A DNA stretch of 64,000 bases from Candidatus Gastranaerophilales bacterium. Its GTDB lineage: Bacteria > Cyanobacteriota > Vampirovibrionia > Gastranaerophilales > Gastranaerophilaceae. The stretch is from positions 49,198-113,197 of the forward strand of contig CALVDX010000006.1 of assembly GCA_944326425.1 (NCBI GenBank), read 5' to 3'. The notes beneath the pieces were generated by a model. That model ran no database searches. It saw only the letters and a list, made by a program, of their open reading frames with translations, and was not told the DNA's origin. Each line of letters starts with the position of its first letter. Positions within the stretch are counted from its first letter, which is position 1. Positions 34,943 to 43,812 of this stretch are shown piece after piece. A program made the translations under genes and the position numbers.

Positions 34943-35794
34943 ATGTTAGAACTGTTGACCGCTCTTACTTTAAGAATATTTTCTAACCCGATTGCAAATA
35001 CCTGTCAGAAAAAACTTGGTGAAAATACTTCATCACTTTCAGTGAATTTTTATGTCACTTTATTGATGAGTATCGCCTGCGTAATCCCGGCTTTGAACAT
35101 TAATTGGACTGTATATAATATGGAATTCTGGTTTTATGTTTTTCTTGCAGGACTTTTTTGTTCTCTCGGAACAGTTTGTCTTATAAAGGCGCTTAAGCTT
35201 GGTGAATTATCAATACTCGGGCCGTTAAACTCTTATAAATCAATTGTAGGTTTAATAAGCGCCTTTATACTCCTCGGGGAGCTTCCTTCAATATACGGGA
35301 TTACCGGTATACTCCTCATTGTTGCAGGAAGTCTGGTTTTAATTTCGCCTGAACAAAATAGAAACCGGGATAAGAGTTTCTTGCTTTCGATATTTCTCAG
35401 AGTTCTTGCACTTGTTTTTACAGGATGCGAAGCAAGTATTTTAAAAAAAATAATACTGCTATCTTCACCTGAGATTTCTTTTGTACTATGGTGTTTTTCA
35501 GGCGCCCTGTTTGGCGGATTGTTTCTTATTTTTACACGGCACAAATTTGAGATACCAAAACGCGGGGATTGGAAATTATACTTCCTAGCAGCAGTTTGTC
35601 TGGGGGTAATGCAATTTTCTACCAATATTGTTTTTAAGAACATGGAAGTAGGAACTGCCCTTGCGCTGTTTCAGTTATCTTCAATCGTAAATCTGTTTTT
35701 AGGATTTAAGATTTTTCATGAAAGCGGTATAATTAGAAAATTCATCGGCACCCTTGTGATGATTACAGGTTCTATCCTTATTTTAGCAGTTTAA
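34943..35794 (+). CDS. EamA/DMT-family transporter
   Basis: 283 residues with about ten membrane helices in two homologous halves, as in the drug/metabolite transporter superfamily. Recognisable parts are FCSLGTVCLIKALKLGELS, LGPLNSYKSIVGLISAFILLGE and MEVGTALALFQLSSIVNLFLG. It follows the phosphohexomutase by 11 bases and is probably co-transcribed. Substrate unknown. Its 3' end overlaps the convergent lipA gene by 4 bases. Confidence 0.88.
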   Translation: MLELLTALTLRIFSNPIANTCQKKLGENTSSLSVNFYVTLLMSIACVIPALNINWTVYNMEFWFYVFLAGLFCSLGTVCLIKALKLGELSILGPLNSYKSIVGLISAFILLGELPSIYGITGILLIVAGSLVLISPEQNRNRDKSFLLSIFLRVLALVFTGCEASILKKIILLSSPEISFVLWCFSGALFGGLFLIFTRHKFEIPKRGDWKLYFLAAVCLGVMQFSTNIVFKNMEVGTALALFQLSSIVNLFLGFKIFHESGIIRKFIGTLVMITGSILILAV

Positions 35795-36654
35795 ACCTGA
35801 ATCCCGTCATTATTTTCTGCTGTTTCTGCCGCTTTGTAAGAGCTTCTGACCAGCGGTCCAATTTGAAAATTTCTAAAGCCTGCATTACGTGCGATTTGCT
35901 TTAATTCTTCAAACTCTTCCGGAGAATAATATTTTGATACTTCAAGGTGCTGTTTTGACGGCTGAATATACTGTCCTACCGTTAAAATATCACATCCGGC
36001 GTTCAGTAAATCATCAAACGTTGATTTTATATCATCTGATTTTTCGCCCAGACCGACCATCAATCCGGATTTTGTTTTTATATCAGAATTATCTTTCACA
36101 TATTTAAGGACTTCCAGAGACAAATCATAATCCCCCTGCGGACGCGCGGTTTTAAAAACATTTCTGACGGTTTCTATGTTGTGGTTAAACACATTTGGCT
36201 TAGAATTTATAATTTTATCGAGTGCGCCTTTATCCCCCTTAAAATCAGGAGTAAGAAGCTCTATCTTAGTATCCGGAGTCAACTTTCTTATCTCACAAAC
36301 GCATTGCGCAAAATGCCCGGCACCGCCATCCGGTAAATCATCCCGGGTAACAGAAGTTATAACAGCCCACTTTAAACCTAAATCTCTTACCGCTTCTGCA
36401 ACATGAACAGGTTCCTGTTTATCAAGCGGAAGCGGACGGGCTGCAGAAATATTACAATATCTGCAATTTCTTGTACACACATTCCCCATAATAAGAAAAG
36501 TCGCCGTATTTCTTTGATAACATTCACTTTTATTGGGACAGCGTGCATTTTCGCAGACTGTATTCAAACATTTATTTTTTAAAATATGTCTTACAGTTTT
36601 TGTTTTTTCCGTATCAATAATAGGACGTTTTAAATACTCCGGTAATCTTGTCAT
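35791..36654 (-). CDS. lipA: Lipoyl synthase (radical SAM)
   Basis: 287 residues with both cluster motifs: the auxiliary-cluster cysteines CENARCPNKSEC and the radical-SAM motif CTRNCRYCN. Family landmarks AVITSVTRDDLPDGGAGHFA and SGLMVGLGEKSDDI follow. It inserts two sulfurs into octanoyl groups on lipoyl proteins (glycine cleavage H or 2-oxoacid dehydrogenases). It overlaps the downstream end of the dihydrolipoamide dehydrogenase gene by 4 bases, so the two are translated together and serve the same cofactor. Confidence 0.95.
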   Translation of the reverse strand: MTRLPEYLKRPIIDTEKTKTVRHILKNKCLNTVCENARCPNKSECYQRNTATFLIMGNVCTRNCRYCNISAARPLPLDKQEPVHVAEAVRDLGLKWAVITSVTRDDLPDGGAGHFAQCVCEIRKLTPDTKIELLTPDFKGDKGALDKIINSKPNVFNHNIETVRNVFKTARPQGDYDLSLEVLKYVKDNSDIKTKSGLMVGLGEKSDDIKSTFDDLLNAGCDILTVGQYIQPSKQHLEVSKYYSPEEFEELKQIARNAGFRNFQIGPLVRSSYKAAETAENNDGIQV

Positions 36655-37889
36655 AGTCTCATTAACCCTTCAAAAATCCCTTCAGAATAAGTCGGGTGTG
36701 CAAAACAAACCTCCTTCAGCCTGTCAACAGAAATATCATTCTGCATCGCTATAACTATTTGCTGAATCAGGGCAGAAGCTTCTTTTGAAATTATATGCGC
36801 ACCGGCTATTTTATCACCATCAACAAGAATTTTTATAAACCCTTCAGTACAATTATCACACTGGGCTTTTCCAAGTGCAGTTACAGGAAGCAAGACTTTT
36901 TTAAACTCACCGTCCTGCTCACGTTTGCCAACCCAGGCTATTTCAGGATCTCCATACACAACCGACGGTATTAACTCCTTGTTATACGGAATCCCCAGAA
37001 TAACTTTCTTTGCCTGGCAGGTAGCATAATGTGCAAGCTGAATTTCTCCGGCACAATCACCGATAATTTTTACATTTTTACCGGGGGGAGCAATATCACA
37101 TTTAACTCTGCCCGCTGCAACAAATAACAAATCCGTACGGAGAACTTCGCCATTAGAAAGTGTAACCGATTTGTTCATTTTATCCGCTGAAAGGACACTG
37201 CAATCAGTGTAAAACTTTATTCCGGATTTTTTAAACATCCGTGCAATCCTCTTTGATACTTCAATATCAGCTAAGGGAAGAAGGTCAGGCGCCGCCTCGA
37301 CAACAGTTATATCAACATCAAATGCCGAAAATATCCTTGCCCACTCAATACCTATTGCCCCTGAGCCAAGTATGACTATTTTTTCAGGAAGCTGTTTAAG
37401 GTTTAGTACATCATCAGAAGATAAAATAAATTCTCCGTCAAACTCCAGCCCCTTTAATTCTCTTGGTTTTGCCCCTACCGCAGCAATTATTTCAGAACAT
37501 TCATAGATTTCACCATTAGCAGAAATTTTACCTTCTTCCGTAATTACTGCCTCATAAGGAACCACTGTTATACGCATCGTTTTAAGCACTAATTCAAGCG
37601 CTTTTCTAAGATTATTACAAACAGTATCCTTTTCTGCTGAAATCTTCTCAAAGCTAAATCCCAGTTCTTCCGCGCGGTAAATCTCCTTTTTCACTCCTGA
37701 CTTAAACTCAGTATACAAATCCGCCCAGTGAAGAAAAGTTTTTGTCGGTATACACCCGCGGTTAAGACATGTTCCGCCTACTTTATCTTTTTCAAATAAT
37801 ACAACACTTTTACCAAGTTTAGCCGCATAAATAGCCGCCGAATACCCTGCCGGCCCTCCACCTATTATTCCGTAATCATAAACGGTCAT
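36651..37889 (-). CDS. lpd: Dihydrolipoamide dehydrogenase-type flavoprotein
   Basis: 412 residues. FAD motif GGGPAGYSAAIYAAKLG, redox disulfide GGTCLNRGCIPTK, NAD motif ILGSGAIGIEWARIFS, FAD phosphate motif IIGDCAGEIQLAHYA and C-terminal interface with the catalytic pair in FAHPTYSEGI. It reoxidises lipoyl domains with NAD+. It is about 50 residues shorter than typical enzymes, mostly in the central regions, but all motifs are present. Operon with lipA indicates a lipoylated complex elsewhere in the genome. Confidence 0.9.
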   Translation of the reverse strand: MTVYDYGIIGGGPAGYSAAIYAAKLGKSVVLFEKDKVGGTCLNRGCIPTKTFLHWADLYTEFKSGVKKEIYRAEELGFSFEKISAEKDTVCNNLRKALELVLKTMRITVVPYEAVITEEGKISANGEIYECSEIIAAVGAKPRELKGLEFDGEFILSSDDVLNLKQLPEKIVILGSGAIGIEWARIFSAFDVDITVVEAAPDLLPLADIEVSKRIARMFKKSGIKFYTDCSVLSADKMNKSVTLSNGEVLRTDLLFVAAGRVKCDIAPPGKNVKIIGDCAGEIQLAHYATCQAKKVILGIPYNKELIPSVVYGDPEIAWVGKREQDGEFKKVLLPVTALGKAQCDNCTEGFIKILVDGDKIAGAHIISKEASALIQQIVIAMQNDISVDRLKEVCFAHPTYSEGIFEGLMRL

Positions 37890-38003
37890 TTATATCTCCT
37901 CTGTTTGTAATAGTTTATTTTATTCTAAATCAAATACTGATTATCATCTCTATTCATGATTACGATTGTTACATTTCTTATTCTTAATGGCACAAGGACA
38001 TAA

Positions 38004-38034
38004 AAATACCGGGAGGTATCTCCTCCCGGTATTT
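38004..38034 (-). terminator. Intrinsic terminator of the small exported protein gene
   Basis: AAATACCGGGAGG (38004-38016) and CCTCCCGGTATTT (38022-38034) form a 13-bp stem with a short loop. On the minus strand it is followed by TTTATG after the stem As. It lies 14 bases beyond the stop at 38048. Confidence 0.78.
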
Positions 38035-38047
38035 AACAAAAACTTTT

Positions 38048-38335
38048 TTAAATTCTGTTCTTCCATACACCGCCGTCGCGATCAACAATTCCATCATAAC
38101 AAGACCAGAATCTAAATAGTATTGTCAAACCTAAAAGCGCGTGAGTAATAACTTTTTCATCGCTTTGCCCGTTAACAATCTGCCCTAATCCCGGCCAAAT
38201 TATTAATGATAAAGCACCTGCTCCGACAGACTTTAATGACACCTGCCCGTTAGTACCATGAGTTCCCTCAGCCATTGCAGGAGCCATTGATAACAAGAAT
38301 CCGGATAAGATTAAAGTTGATAATAGCTTTTTCAT
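38048..38335 (-). CDS. Small exported membrane protein of unknown function (95 aa)
   Basis: Signal peptide MKKLLSTLILSGFLLSMAPAMA. One or two hydrophobic segments follow (SVGAGALSLIIWPGLGQIV, ITHALLGLTILFRFW), then a short polar end. The PGLGQIVNG stretch recalls small membrane proteins of the DUF5683/TM2 type, but the match is loose. It has its own terminator and AAGGAGG upstream of the ATG. Confidence 0.75.
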   Translation of the reverse strand: MKKLLSTLILSGFLLSMAPAMAEGTHGTNGQVSLKSVGAGALSLIIWPGLGQIVNGQSDEKVITHALLGLTILFRFWSCYDGIVDRDGGVWKNRI

Positions 38336-38409
38336 ACTTCCTCCTTTGCTAACTCTTTTATAGTATCATACACTTTTTATGTTTTCAAATCGTTAGTTAT
38401 CAAAACATT

Positions 38410-39456
38410 TTATAAACTTTCTCCGGAAAAACTGTCAAAGAAATACAAATCTTTAGTATCAATCCCTATACTAAAATCTGTATCAACCTCTGTTTCAGCG
38501 GGGACAATTGTCTGACAGTCAACTCCGTTAAGTTTAAAATATATATTTTTATTACTGCCCGTTAATTCAGTAATTTCAGGAGTAACACTTATATAATACT
38601 CATTTCCGTTCATAGCCTCCGGTCTGATACCGATAATAACCTCGTGCATACCGTCAAGGCGCCGCATAATATTTTCATCAAGCAGAATCTTACACCCGTT
38701 AATCTCAACCCCATCATCGTTTACTTCCGAATTAATAAAATTCATTTGTCCGAGAAAACCCGCCACAAACTTATTTTCAGGGTGAGCATAAATATTTTCC
38801 GGAGTATCAAATTGCTGTATTTTTCCTTTATCAAGAACCATTATTCTGTCGCCCATTGTAAGCGCTTCCGTTTGATCATGGGTTACGTAAATAAAGGTTG
38901 TTTCAAGTTTTTTATGAAGCTTTTTAATTTCCGAACGCATTTTTACCCTGAGATTTGCATCAAGATTAGATAACGGCTCATCCATAAGAAAAACTTTAGG
39001 ATTACGTACAATTGCACGCCCTAAAGCCACCCGCTGCCGCTGCCCCCCTGATAACTGCTTTGGCTTACGGTTTAAAAGAGATTTCAACCCCAAAATTTCC
39101 GCAGCCTCTTCGACTTTTTGTTTTATTTCGGACTTTTTATACTTTCTCATTTTTAACCCGAAAGCCATATTGTCATACACACTCATGTGAGGATAAAGAG
39201 CATAGTTTTGAAAAACAAATGCAATATCCCTGTCTTTGGGATGAAGATTATTGACAACCTTATCCTCAATAAGGATTTCTCCGCCGGTTATATCCTCAAG
39301 TCCGGCTATCATCCTTAGGATTGTTGATTTACCGCAGCCTGATGCCCCTACTATAACAACAAACTCTTTATCTTTTATACTTGCATTTATATCATCAATT
39401 ACGTTATGTCTGGTATCATAACTCTTTTTTATATTTTTTAATTCAACACCCGCCAT
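38410..39456 (-). CDS. MsmX/UgpC/MalK-type sugar ABC transporter ATPase
   Basis: 348 residues. Walker A GASGCGKSTILRMIAG, Q-loop FVFQNYALYPHMSVYDN, signature LSGGQRQRVALGRAI, Walker B VFLMDEPLSNLD, H-loop YVTHDQTEA, then a TOBE regulatory domain (from about 240: FLGQMNFINSEV, VIIGIRPEA). It powers carbohydrate import and can be shared among several permeases. The nearest permease in the window is the lone MalF-like gene at 43809. It begins 2 bases after the stop of the degenerate sensor kinase gene. Confidence 0.94.
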   Translation of the reverse strand: MAGVELKNIKKSYDTRHNVIDDINASIKDKEFVVIVGASGCGKSTILRMIAGLEDITGGEILIEDKVVNNLHPKDRDIAFVFQNYALYPHMSVYDNMAFGLKMRKYKKSEIKQKVEEAAEILGLKSLLNRKPKQLSGGQRQRVALGRAIVRNPKVFLMDEPLSNLDANLRVKMRSEIKKLHKKLETTFIYVTHDQTEALTMGDRIMVLDKGKIQQFDTPENIYAHPENKFVAGFLGQMNFINSEVNDDGVEINGCKILLDENIMRRLDGMHEVIIGIRPEAMNGNEYYISVTPEITELTGSNKNIYFKLNGVDCQTIVPAETEVDTDFSIGIDTKDLYFFDSFSGESL

Positions 39457-39458
39457 TA

Positions 39459-40547
39459 CTAATCTCTCTCATGAATCGGAATTAAAACATTAAATGTCGT
39501 GTTTTTCAACACTTCAGAGGTAATCCAAATTTGTCCGGACATACTGTTTAAAACATTCTTTACACCGGTTAAAGCTATGGAACGGGCTATAAAACGTTTA
39601 GAAACATCAGACGTAGTATAAGGATTAAATATTGTATTAAGCTCTGTTTCTGTAAGACTAAAACCGCTGCATACAAAAGATATCAAAAGCCCGTTATTAA
39701 GCGCAGCCTGTTCCAGAATTGATGTTGAAGGAATCGACAGAATAACACTGATATTTCCCAGATCCATATATCTTAATACGGCTTCGAGTATATTCTGGAC
39801 AACGAACTTAATTCCGTTTTCATCAGCGTGAAAAGTTTTTCTAATGGCCGGATCTGCTTCAAATTTTATCTCTACTGTTTCCCCTTTATGCAGCTGCTCT
39901 GTGAACTTAACAACAGCCTGTATATGGTTAACAACATCAAGCACCTTATAATCTTTTTCAATCAACCCCATTTCAGATTTAGCAAGGTCAGTAAATTTAT
40001 CAGTCAAATATAACAAATCATCAGAATTTTTATAAATGATTTTAGTGTATTTTTCCTGTTTCTCATTAATTGCGCCGCCCAAACCGTCAAGAAGTGCCTG
40101 GGAAAAACCCATTATTGATTGCAGTGGAGCTTTTATATCACTGGAGATCTTCACTATGAGATTATTTTTGTTTTTATCTGCAGAATTTTCCTGCGGAGTT
40201 ACTCCAATACTGTGTTTTACCGGTCTTGACGAGGTTTTTCTGATATCCACGACATACCCGTAATCCACTTCTTTAGCCAGAATTTCAAAACTTTCCTTTG
40301 TTTCCCCGCGCCTTATATATTCCTTCGTACCGGACTCAACAGATCTTTCAATAGCAGCAAACCCGTCCTCAAAGAATATATCAATGTGGGAAGAGATAAC
40401 TATATCACGCTGGGTTGACATATCTTCAAGGAATTTTTCATTTACCCAAGATATCATTCCTTCATTTGTTACTATTATCAAACCATACGGTAAACAGGTT
40501 TCTATATCTATTGAATTACTCTTTGCCAAAATTTTTCTAAAGTCCAT
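39459..40547 (-). CDS. Degenerate histidine-kinase-like protein (PAS + HisKA/HATPase folds, catalytic residues missing)
   Basis: 362 residues from the ATG at 40547 (AGGATTGAGGCG before it); an upstream ATG at 40619 would add a poor 24-residue extension. The PAS-like domain is at about 15-100 (LPYGLIIVTNEGMISWVNEKFLEDM). An H-box-like segment KISSDIKAPLQSIMGFSQALL has serine 136 where the phosphoacceptor histidine should be. The N-box reads QNILEAVLRYM without the second Asn. The G-box reads SFVCSGFSLTETELNTIFNPY without the Asp and second Gly. It probably does not autophosphorylate and may be a scaffold or allosteric sensor. Translationally linked to the sugar ATPase gene. Confidence 0.82.
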   Translation of the reverse strand: MDFRKILAKSNSIDIETCLPYGLIIVTNEGMISWVNEKFLEDMSTQRDIVISSHIDIFFEDGFAAIERSVESGTKEYIRRGETKESFEILAKEVDYGYVVDIRKTSSRPVKHSIGVTPQENSADKNKNNLIVKISSDIKAPLQSIMGFSQALLDGLGGAINEKQEKYTKIIYKNSDDLLYLTDKFTDLAKSEMGLIEKDYKVLDVVNHIQAVVKFTEQLHKGETVEIKFEADPAIRKTFHADENGIKFVVQNILEAVLRYMDLGNISVILSIPSTSILEQAALNNGLLISFVCSGFSLTETELNTIFNPYTTSDVSKRFIARSIALTGVKNVLNSMSGQIWITSEVLKNTTFNVLIPIHERD

Positions 40548-40701
40548 CGCCTCAATCCTTATTGATACAAGTATTCTACCATAAATGGTTAAAAAAATTC
40601 TACATGTTCCACGGAACAAAAAGTATTTTTATACAAATATCCTCCGGCTGATTGATGAAAAAGCACACATATAATTCTATACTGTATACTGAGGTATAAC
40701 T

Positions 40702-41250
40702 ATGGATTTTATCCCAAACAGTCTAGGTCAGATAAGCGAATTAACACAGGGTCTCCAAATTGGTACAACCCCTCAGTTTAACCTTAATGATGATACGTTC
40801 GCAAATCTCCTTAACTCAAAATTAGACGGGATAGCCGGAGACGGACTTGAAGTCTATACTCAACTTATGGGCCCGCTCGGAGTTCCCGCCGGATTGAATA
40901 TTGAAGGGCTGACAGATCCTTTTAAAGTCAGTGCCGTAGATGCCGGATCAATGTCCGAACTTTCTCTAAACCAATCAGAAGCAAACGGCGAAGATGAAAA
41001 TATTTTAAAAGCTGCCGGCAATAAACTTGAAAACTTATTTGATAACATCAGCGGCAAAACTGGTGGAAATATTAATGTTACAGATTTATTCAGTATGAAA
41101 ACCTCTCCCAGCAGAGTAAACCTTGCTTCCGCACAAGAAAAACTTGCAAGCGGTTTCGGGCAGTTCATGCAAAAGCATGCCGCAAGCCTTTACGGAACAA
41201 TGGGCAAAACCATAGCACACAATATTGGAGACATCCTGTCAGCAATGTAG
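40702..41250 (+). CDS. Protein of unknown function (182 aa)
   Basis: No recognised family. It has a Gly/Leu-rich start (MDFIPNSLGQISELTQGLQI), a run around GPLGVPAGLNIEGLTDPF, and a helical C-terminus (AQEKLASGFGQFMQKHAASL). No signal peptide or membrane segment. TGAGGTATAACT precedes the ATG. It lies 54 bases before an exported protein gene and may be co-transcribed with it. Confidence 0.75.
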   Translation: MDFIPNSLGQISELTQGLQIGTTPQFNLNDDTFANLLNSKLDGIAGDGLEVYTQLMGPLGVPAGLNIEGLTDPFKVSAVDAGSMSELSLNQSEANGEDENILKAAGNKLENLFDNISGKTGGNINVTDLFSMKTSPSRVNLASAQEKLASGFGQFMQKHAASLYGTMGKTIAHNIGDILSAM

Positions 41251-41304
41251 TTTATTGACTTAAAGTGCCCTGTTTTTGTAAAATAAGAACTATAGAGGCT
41301 TTGT

Positions 41305-41934
41305 ATGAAAAAATTTTTATTGCTTTTATCAATACTAATATTATCAGGAAACTGTTTTGCACAAACCCCTGATTTTAAAAACATACCGGTTAACTCAACC
41401 GTATATTACAATCCTGATACGGAAACCTGGGGAAAAACCTGCTCCGGTAAATGTATAGGCTTTACAAAATCACAAACAACCGGAGATAATACTTTTTCAG
41501 AATACTGTACAAATGACCTGAGGTATGACCCAAACTCTACAGAAGAATTTTTTTATAACGGCGACCTTATCGGGTATAACAAAAACAGCCTTAAGTTTCA
41601 CAGGCTATATTTTGAGGATGGAACTTTAAAAACAGAAAAACTGAATGAAAAGGAACTTCAGGAACTATTCCCTGATTGTACAATAATAAGAGTATCAAAC
41701 TTCAGCAATAATACAATGAAAATTAAACGTCCGCTCTTTAAAGACAAAAAATTTCTTATTATGAATGATACCAATATAATGTTTTACAATTACTATTTTG
41801 AAAATCTTGACAATTCTAATGAAACCTTCAACTGTATTTTTACTCCAAAACGCGCAAGAAAATACTACTTTTCTCCAAGAGAAAAAAGTGTGCTCTACAA
41901 TAAATATACCTTCCTGATACGTTATATGATATAG
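41305..41934 (+). CDS. Exported protein of unknown function (209 aa)
   Basis: Signal peptide MKKFLLLLSILILSGNCFA, then a cysteine-containing beta-rich domain (TGDNTFSEYCTNDLRYD, GKTCSGKCIGFTKSQ). It ends in an Arg/Lys/Tyr-rich tail. The four early cysteines could form disulfides in the periplasm. AGAGGCTTTGT precedes the ATG. It lies 8 bases upstream of the HAD gene and is probably in the same operon. Family not recognised. Confidence 0.75.
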   Translation: MKKFLLLLSILILSGNCFAQTPDFKNIPVNSTVYYNPDTETWGKTCSGKCIGFTKSQTTGDNTFSEYCTNDLRYDPNSTEEFFYNGDLIGYNKNSLKFHRLYFEDGTLKTEKLNEKELQELFPDCTIIRVSNFSNNTMKIKRPLFKDKKFLIMNDTNIMFYNYYFENLDNSNETFNCIFTPKRARKYYFSPREKSVLYNKYTFLIRYMI

Positions 41935-41942
41935 GTTTTAAG

Positions 41943-42635
41943 ATGAAGGGAATAATTTTTGACTTTAACGGAACATTATTTTTTGACTCGCAGCTGCATT
42001 ATGATGCGTGGCGGATTTTTTCGGAACGATTAAGAGGGTATCCCTTTACTGATGAAGAAATGCAGAAATATATGTTCGGGCGTACTAATGCCGACATCAT
42101 AGAATACGCAACAGGGGAAAAACCATCTCCTGAACTTGTTGAAACTCTTGCAAAGGAAAAAGAATCTCTTTACCGCAAAGAATGTTTAAAACGGCCTGAT
42201 ATTCTAAAACTGGCGCCTGGTGCGGAGAAATTTCTTGACTGGCTCAAAGAAAATAATATACCGCGTACAATTGCAACAATGTCCGAATGGGATAATGTTG
42301 CATTTTATATTGATATATTCAAACTCTCACGATGGTTTGACCTGAATAAAATAGTTTACTCAAACGGGAAAATTCAGGGGAAACCCGCACCCGATATTTA
42401 CCAAATAGCGGCAAACAATCTGAATTTACACCCAAAAGAATGCATTGTAATAGAAGATGCCATTTCCGGTATAAATTCCGCACGTGCGGCCGATGCAGGC
42501 TTAATCATTGCAATATCATCGGTCGAACCTGTTGAGTACTACAAAAAAATTGACGGTGTAAATTGTATAATACAAAGTTTTGATGAAATAGACCGTTCAA
42601 TTTTTAATACTAATCCACAAGTATTACACCGGTAG
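41943..42635 (+). CDS. HAD-superfamily phosphatase/phosphoglucomutase-like hydrolase
   Basis: 230 residues with motif I FDFNGTLFFDS, helical cap domain, motif II (ATMSEWDNV), motif III lysine in GKIQGKPAPDIYQIAA and motif IV IVIEDAISGINSARAADAG. This is the beta-phosphoglucomutase-like subgroup. Motif I has Asn in place of the usual second Asp (DxN rather than DxD). That change occurs in some HAD phosphatases and may alter acid/base catalysis. Substrate unknown, probably a sugar phosphate given the surroundings. Confidence 0.88.
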   Translation: MKGIIFDFNGTLFFDSQLHYDAWRIFSERLRGYPFTDEEMQKYMFGRTNADIIEYATGEKPSPELVETLAKEKESLYRKECLKRPDILKLAPGAEKFLDWLKENNIPRTIATMSEWDNVAFYIDIFKLSRWFDLNKIVYSNGKIQGKPAPDIYQIAANNLNLHPKECIVIEDAISGINSARAADAGLIIAISSVEPVEYYKKIDGVNCIIQSFDEIDRSIFNTNPQVLHR

Positions 42636-42729
42636 TTTATAATCCGGCCTAAGCAGGATGTGCCGCATCAATAAATATTTCGGTAATCAAAGATTACCAG
42701 AACCTGCAACTTTTTAACAATATGAGGAT

Positions 42730-43812
42730 TTATCCGGCTTCTCCTGCTTCAAGGTAGTTTTGGGCACAGGTTTCGTTTGTGTATTTTTCTGCTGTTTCAA
42801 CCGCGCGTTTAGCTATTTCTTTCAGGTCAGGGCGCTTAATAATTTCTCTCAATTTTGTTTCCAGTTCATCAACCCCGCATACAAAACCGTTTACTCCGTC
42901 CTCAATAATACCATCTATACCATCGCCTTTTGTACAAACGGTGACACAGCCGCAGGACATTGCTTCAATGTACACAAGTCCGAAAGTCTCATGTACAGAC
43001 GGAAGAACAAAAATATCTGATGCGCGCATACGTTCTAGAACTCTGTCATGGGAGAGGTGACCTAAAAATACAACATCGGCTGACATTCTCATCAACTTTT
43101 GTTTCTCAGCCCCGTCGCCTATTACCGTAAGCTGTACGCCATCTATATTTTTGCAGGCTTCAATTACTTTATCAACATTTTTGCGTTTAATAAGATTTGC
43201 ACAGGTAAGAACACGTTTAAAATCGGATTTTATACCATCCATATAACGAGGTTTTTGTTTTATCGTTGTTGTGACAGGTTCCATATCTACGCCGGAAAGA
43301 GCTGTAAATGTTTTAGAAATATACATCGGGTATTCTTTTATAAACCTGTTTTTCAGAACAATCGACCGGCAGGCAATCCCAGCAGCCTTTTTATGTGCTT
43401 TTTCCAGTTCTTTCTTAAAATAAAACCGGTACAGCGGTTTTGTCAAAACATCAAAATCCGAAGCATGAACCCCTGCCGTAAAATCTATACCGAGATGCAA
43501 TGCAAATATTTCTCCCGACGGCATGTGTGCAAAAACCCTGTCGTATCCGTCAATGTCAATTCCTTTTAATTTGTTTTTTATATTAAACCAGAACGGTGTA
43601 AAATAATTGACGTTATATACATTTCCATACCATCCGGTTTTGTAGAACGGTTTTCTGCGGATAAAAGAATTTAATAGGAAATTGGGTTTAATAACATCAA
43701 CTTTATGCCCTTGCAATTCCCAGGATTTAACAAAGTTATACAAAGTTTTGGGTGTATTAACCTCATCTTCTTTAACCGGATACAAATCTGTAATCATCAA
43801 TATTTTCATCAC
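42730..43812 (-). CDS. GT4-family glycosyltransferase
   Basis: 360 residues with the GT-B fold: N-terminal MKILMITDLYPVKEDEV, acceptor-domain GIDFTAGVHASDFD, donor-domain LTCANLIKRKNVDKVIEAC, IGDGAEKQKL, and the ribose/phosphate-binding SDIFVLPSVHETFGLVYIEAMSCG (EX7E type). It likely builds a cell-surface or storage glycan. Its start overlaps the end of the ABC permease gene by 4 bases, linking it to sugar transport on the transcript. A weak hairpin (GGTAATC 42682-42688 with GATTACC 42692-42698) follows its stop. Confidence 0.9.
   Translation of the reverse strand: MMKILMITDLYPVKEDEVNTPKTLYNFVKSWELQGHKVDVIKPNFLLNSFIRRKPFYKTGWYGNVYNVNYFTPFWFNIKNKLKGIDIDGYDRVFAHMPSGEIFALHLGIDFTAGVHASDFDVLTKPLYRFYFKKELEKAHKKAAGIACRSIVLKNRFIKEYPMYISKTFTALSGVDMEPVTTTIKQKPRYMDGIKSDFKRVLTCANLIKRKNVDKVIEACKNIDGVQLTVIGDGAEKQKLMRMSADVVFLGHLSHDRVLERMRASDIFVLPSVHETFGLVYIEAMSCGCVTVCTKGDGIDGIIEDGVNGFVCGVDELETKLREIIKRPDLKEIAKRAVETAEKYTNETCAQNYLEAGEAG

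Noticed and set aside
40548..40619. 24-residue N-terminal extension of the pseudo-kinase
   Set aside because: The downstream ATG has a ribosome site and the extension looks like untranslated sequence.
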